Source: Mesorhizobium sp. L-2-11 (GTDB taxonomy: Bacteria; Pseudomonadota; Alphaproteobacteria; Rhizobiales; Rhizobiaceae). From it: 64,000 bases of DNA. Both the position numbers and the translations under genes were made by a program. Location of the stretch: NCBI RefSeq assembly GCF_016756595.1, contig NZ_AP023257.1:5534001-5598000 (forward strand). The letters run 5' to 3'. Numbering within the stretch: position 1 is the first letter of the stretch; every line of letters starts with the position of its first letter. Of the stretch, positions 25,470 through 34,130 are shown in pieces. The notes under the pieces were generated by a model, which worked only from the letters and a program-made list of their open reading frames with translations, was not told where the DNA came from and made no database searches.

Positions 25470-26828
25470 CTACTCCGCCGCGACACCTTTCACCTCGAGA
25501 TAAGATTCCATTGAATCGTCCATCGCCTGCAACCAGGGCGTGTGGTGCAGCGGCGCCATCGTGCCGGTCATCAGCGAGCGATAGGCATTGTCGCGGAACG
25601 TCATGATGTTCTCCACCTTGTGGTGCTCCCACTCCATAAAAGTCTGATTGACAGCCTCGACGTCGAAACCCGGATAGTCGGTCTGTTCCATCAACTCCCT
25701 GGTGTAGTCGCCCTGGAACCAGATCATCTGCTCGGCGTCTTCCAGCGTCTCCTCACGCGCCCGCCATTTCCTGCCATGTTCGGCCATCGCCTCGGCCGAG
25801 GGCAATTTTAGGCGGCCCATGATGACGTCGCGCGCGAACCAGGCCTGCGCGTCGAACATGTTGAAGGTGTAGAACTGGTCCTGCATGCCGATATAGGACA
25901 GCTGCGGGTTCTTCTCCCAGACGACGCCCTCATAGAGCCCGCCCGGCCACATCCGGTTGGCGGTCTTGAGCTTCAGATCCTCGGTCAGGAACGGGAAGGA
26001 ATGGAGATAGCCGGTGCACAGGATGATGGCGTCGACATCCCTGGTGCTGCCGTCCTTGAAATGCGCGGTCTTGCCGACGACCTTCTGCAGCAGCGGCACT
26101 TCCCGCCAGTTATCAGGCCATTTGAAACCCATCGGCTTCGAGCGGTAGCTGGAGGTGATCGACCTGGCGCCGTATTTGTAGCATTGCGAGCCGATATCCT
26201 CGGCCGAATAGGAGCGGCCGATGATCAGGATGTCCTTGTCCTTGAATTCCATGGCGTCGCGGAAATCATGGCTGTGCAGGATGCGACCGTTGAAGGTGGA
26301 AAAACCCTCGAAATAGGGGACGTTGGGCACGGAGAAATGCCCCGAGGCGACGACGACGTTGTCGAACTCCTCCGAATAGGTGACGTCGTTGCTGCGGTCA
26401 TGCGCGGTGACGGTGAATTTTTTCGTCGCGTCGGAGAAAGTCACCATGCGCACCGGGCTGTTGAAGCGCACCCAGTTGCGCACATCGGATTTTTCGACGC
26501 GGCCCTTGATGTAGTCCCACAGCACGGCGCGCGGCGGATAGGAGCCGATCGGCCGGCCAAAGTGCTCCTCAAACGTGTAGTCGGCGAATTCGAGGCATTC
26601 CTTCGGCCCGTTCGACCAGAGGTAGCGGTACATCGAGCCGTGCACCGGGTCGCCATGCTCGTCGAGGCCGGTGCGCCAGGTGTAGTTCCACAGGCCGCCC
26701 CAGTCGGACTGCTTTTCGAAGCAGACGATTTCCGGGATGTCCGCGCCCTTGTCGGCTGCCGACTTGAAGGCTCGAAGCTGGGCCATGCCGGACGGCCCGG
26801 CTCCGATGACGGCAACACGACTTTTCAT
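25470..26828 (-). CDS. tmm: Trimethylamine monooxygenase (flavin-containing), TMA to TMAO
   Basis: A 452-residue flavin-containing monooxygenase that oxidises trimethylamine to trimethylamine N-oxide with NADPH and O2. FAD motif GAGPSG at about 8-13, NADPH motif GRSYSAED, and the FMO fingerprint [11 protein letters not shown] (F-x-G-x3-H-x3-F). The Trp/Tyr-rich stretches [12 protein letters not shown] and [15 protein letters not shown] match the bacterial Tmm group closely rather than Baeyer-Villiger enzymes. SD GGGAGG lies before the ATG. It is divergent from the XRE-cupin regulator, and later steps of the pathway (Dmm, GmaS, Mgs, Mgd, Tdm) follow in the window. First step of the TMA route. 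Confidence 0.93.
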   Translation of the reverse strand: MKSRVAVIGAGPSGMAQLRAFKSAADKGADIPEIVCFEKQSDWGGLWNYTWRTGLDEHGDPVHGSMYRYLWSNGPKECLEFADYTFEEHFGRPIGSYPPRAVLWDYIKGRVEKSDVRNWVRFNSPVRMVTFSDATKKFTVTAHDRSNDVTYSEEFDNVVVASGHFSVPNVPYFEGFSTFNGRILHSHDFRDAMEFKDKDILIIGRSYSAEDIGSQCYKYGARSITSSYRSKPMGFKWPDNWREVPLLQKVVGKTAHFKDGSTRDVDAIILCTGYLHSFPFLTEDLKLKTANRMWPGGLYEGVVWEKNPQLSYIGMQDQFYTFNMFDAQAWFARDVIMGRLKLPSAEAMAEHGRKWRAREETLEDAEQMIWFQGDYTRELMEQTDYPGFDVEAVNQTFMEWEHHKVENIMTFRDNAYRSLMTGTMAPLHHTPWLQAMDDSMESYLEVKGVAAE

Positions 26829-27083
26829 TGCGAGCCTCCCGATCTCATTTCCCTAACGAAACAAATTTCACTGACAGGACAGTAATTGCCCCTTCGATGC
26901 TGTCAACAGGCCTTCTGCCGATACTGCGTTTCACCCGATCGGATGTTCAGCAAAACCGCTGATGGCGGAAACCCGGGAGAGCATGCCATTCGAGCTAAAG
27001 TGGCTTGCTGTCGCTGTTGCGCTCTGTATCCGCAGCGAATATGTTCACCCTGAGTGAAATAAATCTGCAGACGGGGTGGCGGC
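26829..27083. promoter_or_regulatory. Divergent promoter region tmm / XRE-cupin regulator
   Basis: 255 bases without a gene. A palindrome TTCAC-5-GTGAA lies at 27044-27058, 26 bases before the regulator start, and TTTCAC half-sites recur near 26862 and 26930. This arrangement would suit control of both genes by the regulator, but no binding is shown. Confidence 0.4.
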
Positions 27084-27794
27084 ATGATTAAGAAAGCTTC
27101 CAGTTTGAGGAATGGGGCAGCCGCCGCCAAAGCCAAGCCATCGCCGAAGAGCGTGGCAACGATCCGGACGCCGCTGACCCAGGACCCGCACGCCGTTCGC
27201 GACACCCGCGAAAAGGTCCTTGAGGTCGCGATCGGCCGCGAGGTGCGGGCGTTTCGCAAAAAACTCGGCATCACCGTTGCCGATCTTGCCGCTGCCACCG
27301 ACATTTCGCTTGGCATGCTGTCGAAGATCGAAAACGGCATCACCTCGCCGTCGCTGACCACTTTGCAGGCGTTGTCGCGGGCGCTCGGCGTTCCGGTCAC
27401 CGCCTTCTTCCGCCGTTTCGAGGAAGAGCGTAGCGCCGTCTTCGTCAGGGCTGGCGAAGGCCTCGACGTCGAGCGGCGCGGCACGCGTGCCGGCCACCAG
27501 TACAATCTGCTCGGCCATATCGGCTCCAACACCAGCGGCGTCGTCGTCGAGCCCTATCTGATCACGCTGACCGAGGATTCCGATGTGTTTCCGACCTTCC
27601 AACACGAAGGCATGGAGTTCCTCTACATGCTTGAAGGCGAGGTTACCTACCGCCACGGCAACAATCTCTATCCGATGAAGCCCGGCGACAGCCTGTTCTT
27701 CGACGCCGATGCGCCGCACGGGCCGGAGGTGCTGACAGTCCTGCCGATGCGCTATCTCTCGATCATCTGCTATCCGCAGGGCAGCGCGGGGTGA
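27084..27794 (+). CDS. XRE-family transcriptional regulator with C-terminal cupin domain
   Basis: A 236-residue regulator: a Lys/Ala/Pro-rich N-terminal arm (1-45), a helix-turn-helix (about 55-110; LGITVADLAAATDISLGML, KIENGITSPSL) and a C-terminal cupin barrel (about 150-232; PTFQHEGMEFLYMLEGEV, PGDSLFFDADAPHGPEVL) that likely binds a small ligand or metal. This class controls amine, amino-acid and sulfur-compound catabolic genes. It is divergent from tmm with a shared 255-base control region, so regulation of TMA use is the natural guess. Two insertion sequences now lie downstream, between it and the dmm operon. Confidence 0.9.
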   Translation: MIKKASSLRNGAAAAKAKPSPKSVATIRTPLTQDPHAVRDTREKVLEVAIGREVRAFRKKLGITVADLAAATDISLGMLSKIENGITSPSLTTLQALSRALGVPVTAFFRRFEEERSAVFVRAGEGLDVERRGTRAGHQYNLLGHIGSNTSGVVVEPYLITLTEDSDVFPTFQHEGMEFLYMLEGEVTYRHGNNLYPMKPGDSLFFDADAPHGPEVLTVLPMRYLSIICYPQGSAG

Positions 27795-27928
27795 GAGCTC
27801 GATCTCCCCCCTTGTGGATCTCGTGGGGAGATCGGCAGCTGCGAGTTGTGTGCGTCAAGTTCTGCAAAAATGTCGTCTGTGAAGAAGGTTGATTTCGGGA
27901 TCGGAGGCGAAGCGGGAGCATTCCCACC

Positions 27929-27952
27929 CGCCATATCAGAGCTGATATGGCG
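27929..27952. repeat. Perfect 11-bp palindrome next to IS5-type transposase
   Basis: CGCCATATCAG (27929-27939) and CTGATATGGCG (27942-27952) form a tight hairpin abutting the transposase stop. It may belong to the IS end or act as a terminator for the converging genes. Confidence 0.5.
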
Positions 27953-29335
27953 TCAGGCTGATCGCGGCCGGATTGGTGGCACTGCAGCGGACGTGAGCAG
28001 TACCAGGAAGAAGGCACACAAAAGCCTCAGCCAGTTGAGCAGGAGGCTGAAGTTATAGCCGACGGCTGCAAGGACAGCGTTGTTGGCATCGCCCTCGGAG
28101 AAGGCCAGGAAGTTGCGGCCCATGCGGTGGTCGTTCTTGAGATGGCCGATGACGGGTTCTACGGCGGCCCGGCGTCGCAGCGCCCGTTTGACGGCCTGGG
28201 TGAGGCCGCGCTTGTAGCCGGCGACATGGACCTTGAACATCTTGTCCTTCGGCGCGTTGTGGCCGCGGTAGCCGGCATCGGTGACGATCTTGCCGAGGCT
28301 GACGCCGATGGTGTCCTCGATCGCCGGGATGATGGTCGCCAGCGTGTGGCCGTCATACGGATTGCCGGGCAGCGCCTTGACATGGGCGACGAACTGGCCG
28401 CCGCGGCTGCGCTGCAGCGGGGTGGCGACGGAGACCTTGACGCCGAACTCGTAGGGCTTGTGGGCCTTGCCCTTGCCAATGCACTCGATCTCCGGAGCGT
28501 GCAGGGAATACACCTTCTTGCCCCGCTCGCGCTGGCGCTGGTCCCTGACGCGCCGGGCCAGCGACAGCGGCAGGGCAAAGACCTGCATCAGCTCTGGCCG
28601 CATGGCGAGCTTGCGGACGATGTCGCGGATCACCGCTCCCAGCATGGTGCGCAGGCGCTTGAGTTGCCGGTTGGCCCGCTTGAATTGCTTGGCATGGGCA
28701 TAGCGCTGATGCTTGATCAGCGCGATCTTGCCGACCCGCGCATAGGACTGGCGCAGGGCAATGCCATGCTTCCTGGCCAGCTTGACCAGCCGCTCGCGGG
28801 CGCGATGCATCAGCTTGGCGTCGGTCGGGAAGGTGATGGCCTTTTCCTGCACGGTAGTGTCGACGATTACCGCGCGGAAGTCCGACGGCTTGGCCGCCCC
28901 CAACCTGGTCGCCGCCGCAAGGCTCTCCTGGAGCAGAGCCGTGAGCCGTTCTTCGCCCATGCGCAGGCGCCAGCGCGTCAATGACGTGCGGTCGAAGGGC
29001 AAGCGGTGCTGGAAGAACTCCTCGCCGCAGAACAGCTGGTAGTAGGGGTTCTCCAGCCAGCGTTCGCACAGGCTTTCGTCGGACAGGTTGTGCATCGACT
29101 TGAGGATGGCCAATCCCGCCATCAGCCGGGTCGGCAAAGGCGGCCGGCCAGGATCGTCGTCATAGACCTCGCCCAGCCGTTCTTCGAGGAAACGCCAGTC
29201 GATCGTCTTGGCCAGCTTCACCAGCGCATGATCCATATTGAGAATGTGGTCGAGCCGGGATCGCAACAGGTCCGTCTGGCCGCTCTCGCGCCGTTCCTTC
29301 GGTCGCATCGCTCGCTTCCCTCGCTGCTTCGTCAT
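27953..29335 (-). mobile_element. IS5-family insertion sequence, coding span (ends not mapped)
   Basis: A single intact transposase gene; terminal repeats could not be fixed. A 9-bp inverted match TGATTTCGG exists near 27890 and 29420, outside the gene, but is too short to be sure. The element lies between the XRE-cupin regulator and an IS256-type element. Confidence 0.75.
27953..29335 (-). CDS. IS5-family DDE transposase
   Basis: A 460-residue transposase. N-terminal DUF772-type domain (RLMAGLAILKSMHNLSDE; NPYYQLFCGEEFF; FDRTSLTRWR), central DDE part with first Asp in AVIVDTTVQEKAI, second in IVTDAGYRGH and the Glu in RRAAVEPVIGHLKNDHR, followed by the C-terminal hydrophobic helix common in this group. 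The reading frame is intact. The last 25 residues extend into a hydrophobic tail. It is transcribed toward the XRE-cupin regulator. Cutting and pasting of the element is the only expected role. Confidence 0.92.
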   Translation of the reverse strand: MTKQRGKRAMRPKERRESGQTDLLRSRLDHILNMDHALVKLAKTIDWRFLEERLGEVYDDDPGRPPLPTRLMAGLAILKSMHNLSDESLCERWLENPYYQLFCGEEFFQHRLPFDRTSLTRWRLRMGEERLTALLQESLAAATRLGAAKPSDFRAVIVDTTVQEKAITFPTDAKLMHRARERLVKLARKHGIALRQSYARVGKIALIKHQRYAHAKQFKRANRQLKRLRTMLGAVIRDIVRKLAMRPELMQVFALPLSLARRVRDQRQRERGKKVYSLHAPEIECIGKGKAHKPYEFGVKVSVATPLQRSRGGQFVAHVKALPGNPYDGHTLATIIPAIEDTIGVSLGKIVTDAGYRGHNAPKDKMFKVHVAGYKRGLTQAVKRALRRRAAVEPVIGHLKNDHRMGRNFLAFSEGDANNAVLAAVGYNFSLLLNWLRLLCAFFLVLLTSAAVPPIRPRSA

Positions 29336-29484
29336 CGTCTCGAATCACGCAGAACAAGCGCATCCAATTTGCCGGAAACCGCAGCCCAAAGCCACGAAAT
29401 TCGGCAATCTGAAAACCGAAATCAGGGGAAATTGTTAAACGGAATCAAAGCATTCCGAGTTTTTCACGGACGACAAAAATGGCG

Positions 29485-30811
29485 TGGCATTCAGCGGTGA
29501 CGTTGGCGTGTCCGCCGCGCAGCCCCCGTGTTTAGCGGAGCGGCGGACATGGCGGCCGCGTCAGGCGGCCAGTGCCCTCAGGTTCTCCTTCTTGTGCTCG
29601 CGCAGATGATCCATGTTGAGGTAGCGGGTCGCCTCGAGCCAGTTCTCGTGGATCTCCACCGCCAATGCCCGAACCAGCCGCAAACAGCTCTGCGGGTTGG
29701 GGAAGATGCGAACGACCAGGGTGCGCCGCTTGATCTCCTGGTTCAGCCGCTCCAGCATGTTCGTCGACTTCATGTGCTTGTGATGCGGCAGCGGCAGCCG
29801 ATAGAAGCTCAGCGTCTCCTCGATGTTGTTCTCCACCCAATCCACCAGCTTCGGGTATTTGGCCTGCCATTTGGCGATCCACTGCGCCAGGTCGCGCTTG
29901 ACCTCGGCGAGGTCGCGCCGGTCATAGAACCATCTGAGCTCCATCAGGCAGTCGTCATCGACCTTGCGCGGCACATAATCGAGCGCGTTTCTGAGGAAGT
30001 GCACGTAACAGCGCTGCCAGACTGCCTCGGGCAGGACTTCGCGGATCGCTGCCCTGAGCCCCGGATGGTCGTCGGAGACGACAAACTCGACGCCGGCGAG
30101 CCCGCGCTGCTTGAGCCCTGCCACGAACGCGCGCCAGCTCGAATGGCTTTCACGGTTGGCCAGCTCGACACCGAGCACCTGGCGCCGGCCTTCCCAGTCG
30201 ACGCCGATCGCCACCAAGACGGCCTGGCTGGCGATCACGCCGGCCTCGCGCGCCCGCTCGTAGCGCGCGTCCAGAATGAGGTACGGGTAAGGTTCGGCAA
30301 GCCGCTGCTCAAAGAACGCCTTCAGCGCCTCATCCAGCCGCGCCGTCGCCTGGCTTACCGTCGAGGCCGAGAAGGAATGGCCGCACAGATCCTCGGTGAT
30401 CGCCTTCACCTTGCGCGTCGACACGCCTTGCACGTACATCTCGACCAGCGCCGATACCAGTGCCTTCTCCGAGCGCTGGTAACGCTCAAACAACTCCGTC
30501 GAGAACCGGCCGGCCCGATCTTGCGGAACCCGAAGTTCCAGCACGCCAACCCGCGTCACAAGCTTGCGTTCGTAATAGCCGGACCGGTAACCAACCCGCT
30601 CCGTCGTCCGCTCGCCTTTCTCGGCCCCGATCGCCTCCGTCATCTCGGCTTCCAAAGCCTCCTGCACCACAGTCTGCAAAACTCTGCGGAAGCCGTCCTC
30701 ATCCGACAACAGCAACGCTTTCAACTCGCCTCTGCTCAGTCTAACCTCTCGCTTGGTCATGGCACTTACCCTTCCACGGGAATCGGTGATCGCAACGTCA
30801 CCAGCGTGCCA
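29485..30811 (-). mobile_element. IS256-family insertion sequence
   Basis: A 1.33-kb unit with one transposase gene. Partial terminal inverted repeats are visible: TGGCA at 29485-29489 with TGCCA at 30807-30811, and GGTGACGTTG at 29496-29505 with its exact complement at 30793-30802; the two parts are spaced 6 and 4 bases apart. Length and structure fit IS256. True tips may lie a few bases further out. Confidence 0.8.
29561..30760 (-). CDS. IS256-family (mutator-type) transposase
   Basis: A 399-residue transposase of the IS256/MULE class. Opening region EALEAEMTEAIGAEKGERT, then VPQDRAGRFSTELFERYQR, the first catalytic Asp in YPYLILDARYERAR, the second in EFVVSDDHPGL, the family motif WQRCYVHFLRNAL and the Glu in STNMLERLNQEIKRR. 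The gene is full length. It is oriented like the IS5-type gene and like the dmm operon, and the two insertion sequences lie 225 bases apart. Confidence 0.94.
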   Translation of the reverse strand: MTKREVRLSRGELKALLLSDEDGFRRVLQTVVQEALEAEMTEAIGAEKGERTTERVGYRSGYYERKLVTRVGVLELRVPQDRAGRFSTELFERYQRSEKALVSALVEMYVQGVSTRKVKAITEDLCGHSFSASTVSQATARLDEALKAFFEQRLAEPYPYLILDARYERAREAGVIASQAVLVAIGVDWEGRRQVLGVELANRESHSSWRAFVAGLKQRGLAGVEFVVSDDHPGLRAAIREVLPEAVWQRCYVHFLRNALDYVPRKVDDDCLMELRWFYDRRDLAEVKRDLAQWIAKWQAKYPKLVDWVENNIEETLSFYRLPLPHHKHMKSTNMLERLNQEIKRRTLVVRIFPNPQSCLRLVRALAVEIHENWLEATRYLNMDHLREHKKENLRALAA

Positions 30812-30942
30812 TGGCCGCCCCTCGCCTCAGAGTAAGGGCTGTTCTCTCTCCAGAGCTTTTTGCAGAACCTTCAGAACACTATCCAGCTGCGCCGACGGCG
30901 CCTCTTTGCAGCGTTGGCGATTAGCGAAAGCTGAGGTGACAT

Positions 30943-30989
30943 CCAATCTCCCCCCTTGAGGGGGAGATGTCTGGCAGGACAGAGGGGGG
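30943..30989. repeat. RIME-like repeat, left of DUF559 gene
   Basis: Copy of the unit seen at 8338-8384 (CCAATCTCCCCCCTTGAGGG start, GGCAGGACAGAGGGGGG end). It ends 9 bases before the DUF559 start codon. Confidence 0.8.
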
Positions 30990-30998
30990 CGAACCGCG

Positions 30999-31370
30999 AT
31001 GACGCATAATCCAGTACCCGCCAGCAATCGCCGCAATGCGCGGAGGATGCGCAAGGTGATGACCGATGCCGAACTGAAGCTCTGGAACGAGATCAGGGCG
31101 CACAGGCTGATGGGACTGGGGTTTCGGCGCCAGATGCCTATCGCCGGCTATATCGTCGACTTTGCATGCCCGGACAAAAAGTTGATCGTCGAGCTCGACG
31201 GTTCCCAGCACGCTGAGGCCGAAGCGTCGGAATTAGACGCTGCAAGAACCGCAAAGCTCGAAGCGCTGGGCTGGACCAGCCTTCGCTTCTGGAATGATGA
31301 CGTTATCCGCGATATCAACAATGTCTGCCAGCATATCGTGATTGTGGCTGGTCTGGCTGGCGCACCGTGA
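30999..31370 (+). CDS. DUF559 (Vsr-like fold) small protein
   Basis: A 123-residue protein of the DUF559 family, related in fold to very-short-patch-repair and restriction endonucleases. N-terminal Arg-rich helix (NRRNARRMRKVMTDAELKLW), RRQMPIAGYIVDFACPDKKLIVELDG, which holds the Asp and the Glu-x-Asp spacing of the nuclease core, and LGWTSLRFWNDDV near the end. DNA-nicking activity is likely from the fold but not shown. It sits exactly between two inverted copies of a RIME-like repeat, an arrangement that suggests it travels with or processes the repeat. The ribosome site is poor. Confidence 0.85.
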   Translation: MTHNPVPASNRRNARRMRKVMTDAELKLWNEIRAHRLMGLGFRRQMPIAGYIVDFACPDKKLIVELDGSQHAEAEASELDAARTAKLEALGWTSLRFWNDDVIRDINNVCQHIVIVAGLAGAP

Positions 31371-31421
31371 CTCTCGCCGAAGCGATGGGCTGACATAACG
31401 GCAAGGCCGACGCTCTACGGC

Positions 31422-31469
31422 GCCCCCCTCTGCCCTGCCGGGCATCTCCCCCTCTTGGGGGGAGATTGG
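31422..31469. repeat. RIME-like repeat, right of DUF559 gene, inverted
   Basis: Reverse-complement copy of 30943-30989 (ends with GGAGATTGG). With the left copy it brackets the DUF559 gene symmetrically, 51 bases after its stop. Confidence 0.8.
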
Positions 31470-31507
31470 CAGCTTGAGGGGCAGCGCCAACAGCAGCAGG
31501 CAAAAAC

Positions 31508-32548
31508 TCAGTCCGGCCCAAACCCTGGGCTTGTCGGACTGCCATCATCCAGCTTCGACAGCCACTCGACCAGCGTCGCGCGATAGCGGGTCAGGCCTTT
31601 GTAATTGGCGAGTTCCTCCGGCAGGTCGCGAATAACGCGATGCAGGCGCCGCGCCCATTTCGGCTGCGTCACCAGCTCGTCCATCTTGATCAGGTAACAG
31701 CGGATCGGGAAGACGATGCCGTTCGAGCGCGGCAACCGCCAGAAGCTCTGCAGCTCGACGCGCAGATGGACCTTGTCGCCAACATTTTCGGGCGTCACCG
31801 TCGCCCGGTCCGGACCCCATTTGTGATAATTTTCCGGACTGGTGTCGAGGCGCGGATTGATGGTCATCGTCCAGTTCAGCCGCCGCGCCGGCTTGCCCTG
31901 CTGGATGTTGGTGAGGAATTTCAGCGCCCGGACGAATATCCCCTTCTCGTGCGCCAGCGGCACCGGCGCGTGCCACTCGAAGAAGTTCATGCCGATGTCG
32001 AAATCCAGCGACCAGTCGGCCTGGGTGGTTACCATGCCGGCATCCATCCACAGATTGCCGTCGCGCTGGTCGAGGATGCAGAAATCGCCCTGGCTTTGCC
32101 GCGTGATGTATTCCATCGGCCCGTAAGGCACCGTCGACACGTCGCCGAACGTGAAGCTGTCGTCGATGCCGAGCGGCCGGTTGATCCAGCGCCATTTGTC
32201 GCCGTCGCGCGTCAGCGTGAAATGCTCGGGATAGCCTAAAGCCTGCTGCTCCATCAGGAGTTCGAGCAAGTCCCAGCCGGCCAGCGTCATGTGCGGCAGC
32301 GACTGGCAGCGCAGCGGATCTTCCGCCAGCACCAGCGCACGGTCCTGCATCTCGGCGACATAGTGCTCGTCGACGTCGATCAGGTTTTCGAGCACGCTGC
32401 CCTTCGGCCCCAGAACATGCGGCTCGATGTTGACCGCATACATGTAGCTGTCTTCGTGGAACGGGAACGGAAACCGCCTGATGTGCTCCGGGCTGTTGCT
32501 GAAGGTGAAGTCGTCGCGGAACGTTTCCTTGCGAAAGGTGATGCCCAA
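31508..32548 (-). CDS. dmmC: Dimethylamine monooxygenase heme subunit (DUF3445, HODM alpha-like)
   Basis: A 346-residue DUF3445 protein. The family is the heme-dependent oxidative N-demethylase whose heme sits in a PAS-like domain and that removes a methyl group from dimethylamine as formaldehyde. Features: FPFPFHEDSYMYAVNIEPH, WRWINRPLGIDDSFTFGD, DFCILDQRDGNLWMDAGM and WTMTINPRLDTSPEN. Start is TTG at 32548, supported by AGGAGG 5 bases before. It is the last gene of the four-gene operon (GcvT-like, Zn-ribbon, reductase, heme). Lettering of the subunits follows the dmmDABC order and should be taken as tentative. Product would be methylamine for GmaS. Confidence 0.82.
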   Translation of the reverse strand: MGITFRKETFRDDFTFSNSPEHIRRFPFPFHEDSYMYAVNIEPHVLGPKGSVLENLIDVDEHYVAEMQDRALVLAEDPLRCQSLPHMTLAGWDLLELLMEQQALGYPEHFTLTRDGDKWRWINRPLGIDDSFTFGDVSTVPYGPMEYITRQSQGDFCILDQRDGNLWMDAGMVTTQADWSLDFDIGMNFFEWHAPVPLAHEKGIFVRALKFLTNIQQGKPARRLNWTMTINPRLDTSPENYHKWGPDRATVTPENVGDKVHLRVELQSFWRLPRSNGIVFPIRCYLIKMDELVTQPKWARRLHRVIRDLPEELANYKGLTRYRATLVEWLSKLDDGSPTSPGFGPD

Positions 32549-32557
32549 GCTCGCCTC

Positions 32558-33523
32558 CTATCTTTCCAGAACCAGCGACCTGCCCTCGAAGCGCGAGACG
32601 CAAGGCATGATCTTCTTGCAGGATCGGTGCTCTTCCTCGCTCAGCCAGTGGTCGTTGTGGATGAAGTTGCCGTCATGCGCGATGACATTTGTTTCGCACT
32701 GGCCGCAGACGCCGCCGCGGCAGAGATAGGGCGGATCGACGCCGGCCGCCTCGATCGCCTCGAGCAGGCTCTGCTGCTCGCCGACGCGGATGGTCTTGCC
32801 GCTGACCGCCAGCGTCACGTCGAAGGGGGCGCCGGGCTGTGGGGCGGCAAAATGCTCGAAATGTACGGTTTCCGCCGGCCAGCCGAGGGCAGCAGCACGA
32901 TCGCACACCCAACCGATCATGCCCGACGGGCCGCAGACGTAGAGATGCGTGCCGAGCGGCTGCGACGACAGCAGCCGGTCGAGCTCGATGCGCTCGTCGC
33001 GATCGTCGTGATAGAGCCTGACCCGGCGCTCGTAACGCTGCCTGAGCAGATCGGCATAGGTGCCGAGCGAGGCGGTGCGGCAGGTGTAGTGCAACTCAAA
33101 ATTGCCGCCATCCGCCGCCAGCTGCGCGGTCTGCGCCATGAACGGCGTGATGCCGATGCCGCCGGCCAGCATCAGATGCTTCCTGGCGCGCAAATCGAGC
33201 GAGAACAGATTGACCGGATAGCTGATCACCATCTCATGGCCCCGCCTGACATGCCGGTGCATGAACAGCGAGCCGCCACGGCCGGCATCGTCGCGGCGCA
33301 CCGAGATCGTGTATTCGCGCGTGTCGAGCGGCGAGCCCATCAGCGAATAGGGATTGAGCCGGGTCCGCTCGCCGTCGCGCATCTCCACCACAACATGGGC
33401 GCCGCCGGAGAACGTCGGCAAAAGCTGCCCGTCACGCCGGCGGAAGTGGAAGCGCGTCACCAGTTCGTTGACCGGGACGACATCGCTCACCACGACGTCG
33501 AGCTTGGTGGTGCCGGTGCTCAT
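32558..33523 (-). CDS. dmmB: Dimethylamine monooxygenase reductase subunit (FMN/2Fe-2S)
   Basis: A 321-residue phthalate-dioxygenase-reductase-like protein: ferredoxin-reductase barrel with the flavin-binding NPYSLMGSP, NAD-binding domain with LAGGIGITPFMAQ and YVCGPSGMI, and a C-terminal plant-type 2Fe-2S domain with CRGGVCGQCETN plus the distant fourth Cys in HRSCKKIM. It passes electrons from NAD(P)H to the heme subunit. The ATG at 33523 has GGAGGAG ahead and overlaps the upstream gene's stop by four bases, so translation is coupled; a longer frame reading upstream is not needed. Stop lies 9 bases before the heme subunit's start. Confidence 0.87.
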   Translation of the reverse strand: MSTGTTKLDVVVSDVVPVNELVTRFHFRRRDGQLLPTFSGGAHVVVEMRDGERTRLNPYSLMGSPLDTREYTISVRRDDAGRGGSLFMHRHVRRGHEMVISYPVNLFSLDLRARKHLMLAGGIGITPFMAQTAQLAADGGNFELHYTCRTASLGTYADLLRQRYERRVRLYHDDRDERIELDRLLSSQPLGTHLYVCGPSGMIGWVCDRAAALGWPAETVHFEHFAAPQPGAPFDVTLAVSGKTIRVGEQQSLLEAIEAAGVDPPYLCRGGVCGQCETNVIAHDGNFIHNDHWLSEEEHRSCKKIMPCVSRFEGRSLVLER

Positions 33524-34116
33524 CGAAAGATCTCCTCCGTCGGAGGAATTTCGCTGCGGTCTTCCGCATTGATGCAGACGCCCTGGAATGCCGCCAGGCG
33601 CCTGGAATAGTGATCGCGTACCAGGAGAAGCAGGCCACAATGCGAACAGGTCGCCGGCTGCGTCGTCACGTTCTCGGTGATGCCCTTGCAATGGACGCAT
33701 TGGACGCGGCGCGCCAGCGAGCCGCGATGCTCGGTCTGGATCGAGGTGTGGTCGATGCCGGCTTCGAGCGCCGCCTGCATCGCCTGGCCGATCAGCCCCT
33801 CGGTGCCGGCGAGATAGAGGCGCAGGCCCATATGCGCGTTGGCCAGCGTCTGCTTCAGCCGCGGCAAGGCGCTGGCGAAAGTAGGCCCCTGGTAAAGCTG
33901 CGCCGGCTTCAGCGCTTCGAGCGCGGCGACATGCTGGCCCTCATTGCCGGGGATGAAAATGATATGGGCATCGGCAAAAAAACCGTCGGGTGCCTTGGCG
34001 GCCAGGTCTGTTATCGCCAGCGCGCCTTCTGCATCCGCCACGAAAAGATGGTGCTTGCCGGGCTGCGGAGACAGGGTTCCGTAGACCGGCCGGCTGATGA
34101 TGCTTTTCGCTGCCAT
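33520..34116 (-). CDS. dmmA: Dimethylamine monooxygenase small Zn-ribbon subunit (DmmA-like)
   Basis: A 198-residue DmmA-like protein. The first ~130 residues have a Rossmann-like alternating pattern (HHLFVADAEGALAI, AHIIFIPGNEGQHV, MGLRLYLAGTEGLIGQAM) as in the nucleotide or flavin-binding half of reductases. The C-terminal part has two Cys pairs, CVHC and CSHC, 15 residues apart, a metal-binding ribbon, followed by the conserved LVRDHYSRRLAAFQG. It is probably a structural or electron-transfer subunit. Overlaps the reductase start by ATGA and lies 14 bases after the GcvT-like gene. Confidence 0.8.
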   Translation of the reverse strand: MAAKSIISRPVYGTLSPQPGKHHLFVADAEGALAITDLAAKAPDGFFADAHIIFIPGNEGQHVAALEALKPAQLYQGPTFASALPRLKQTLANAHMGLRLYLAGTEGLIGQAMQAALEAGIDHTSIQTEHRGSLARRVQCVHCKGITENVTTQPATCSHCGLLLLVRDHYSRRLAAFQGVCINAEDRSEIPPTEEIFR

Positions 34117-34130
34117 CCTCTCAGTATGCC

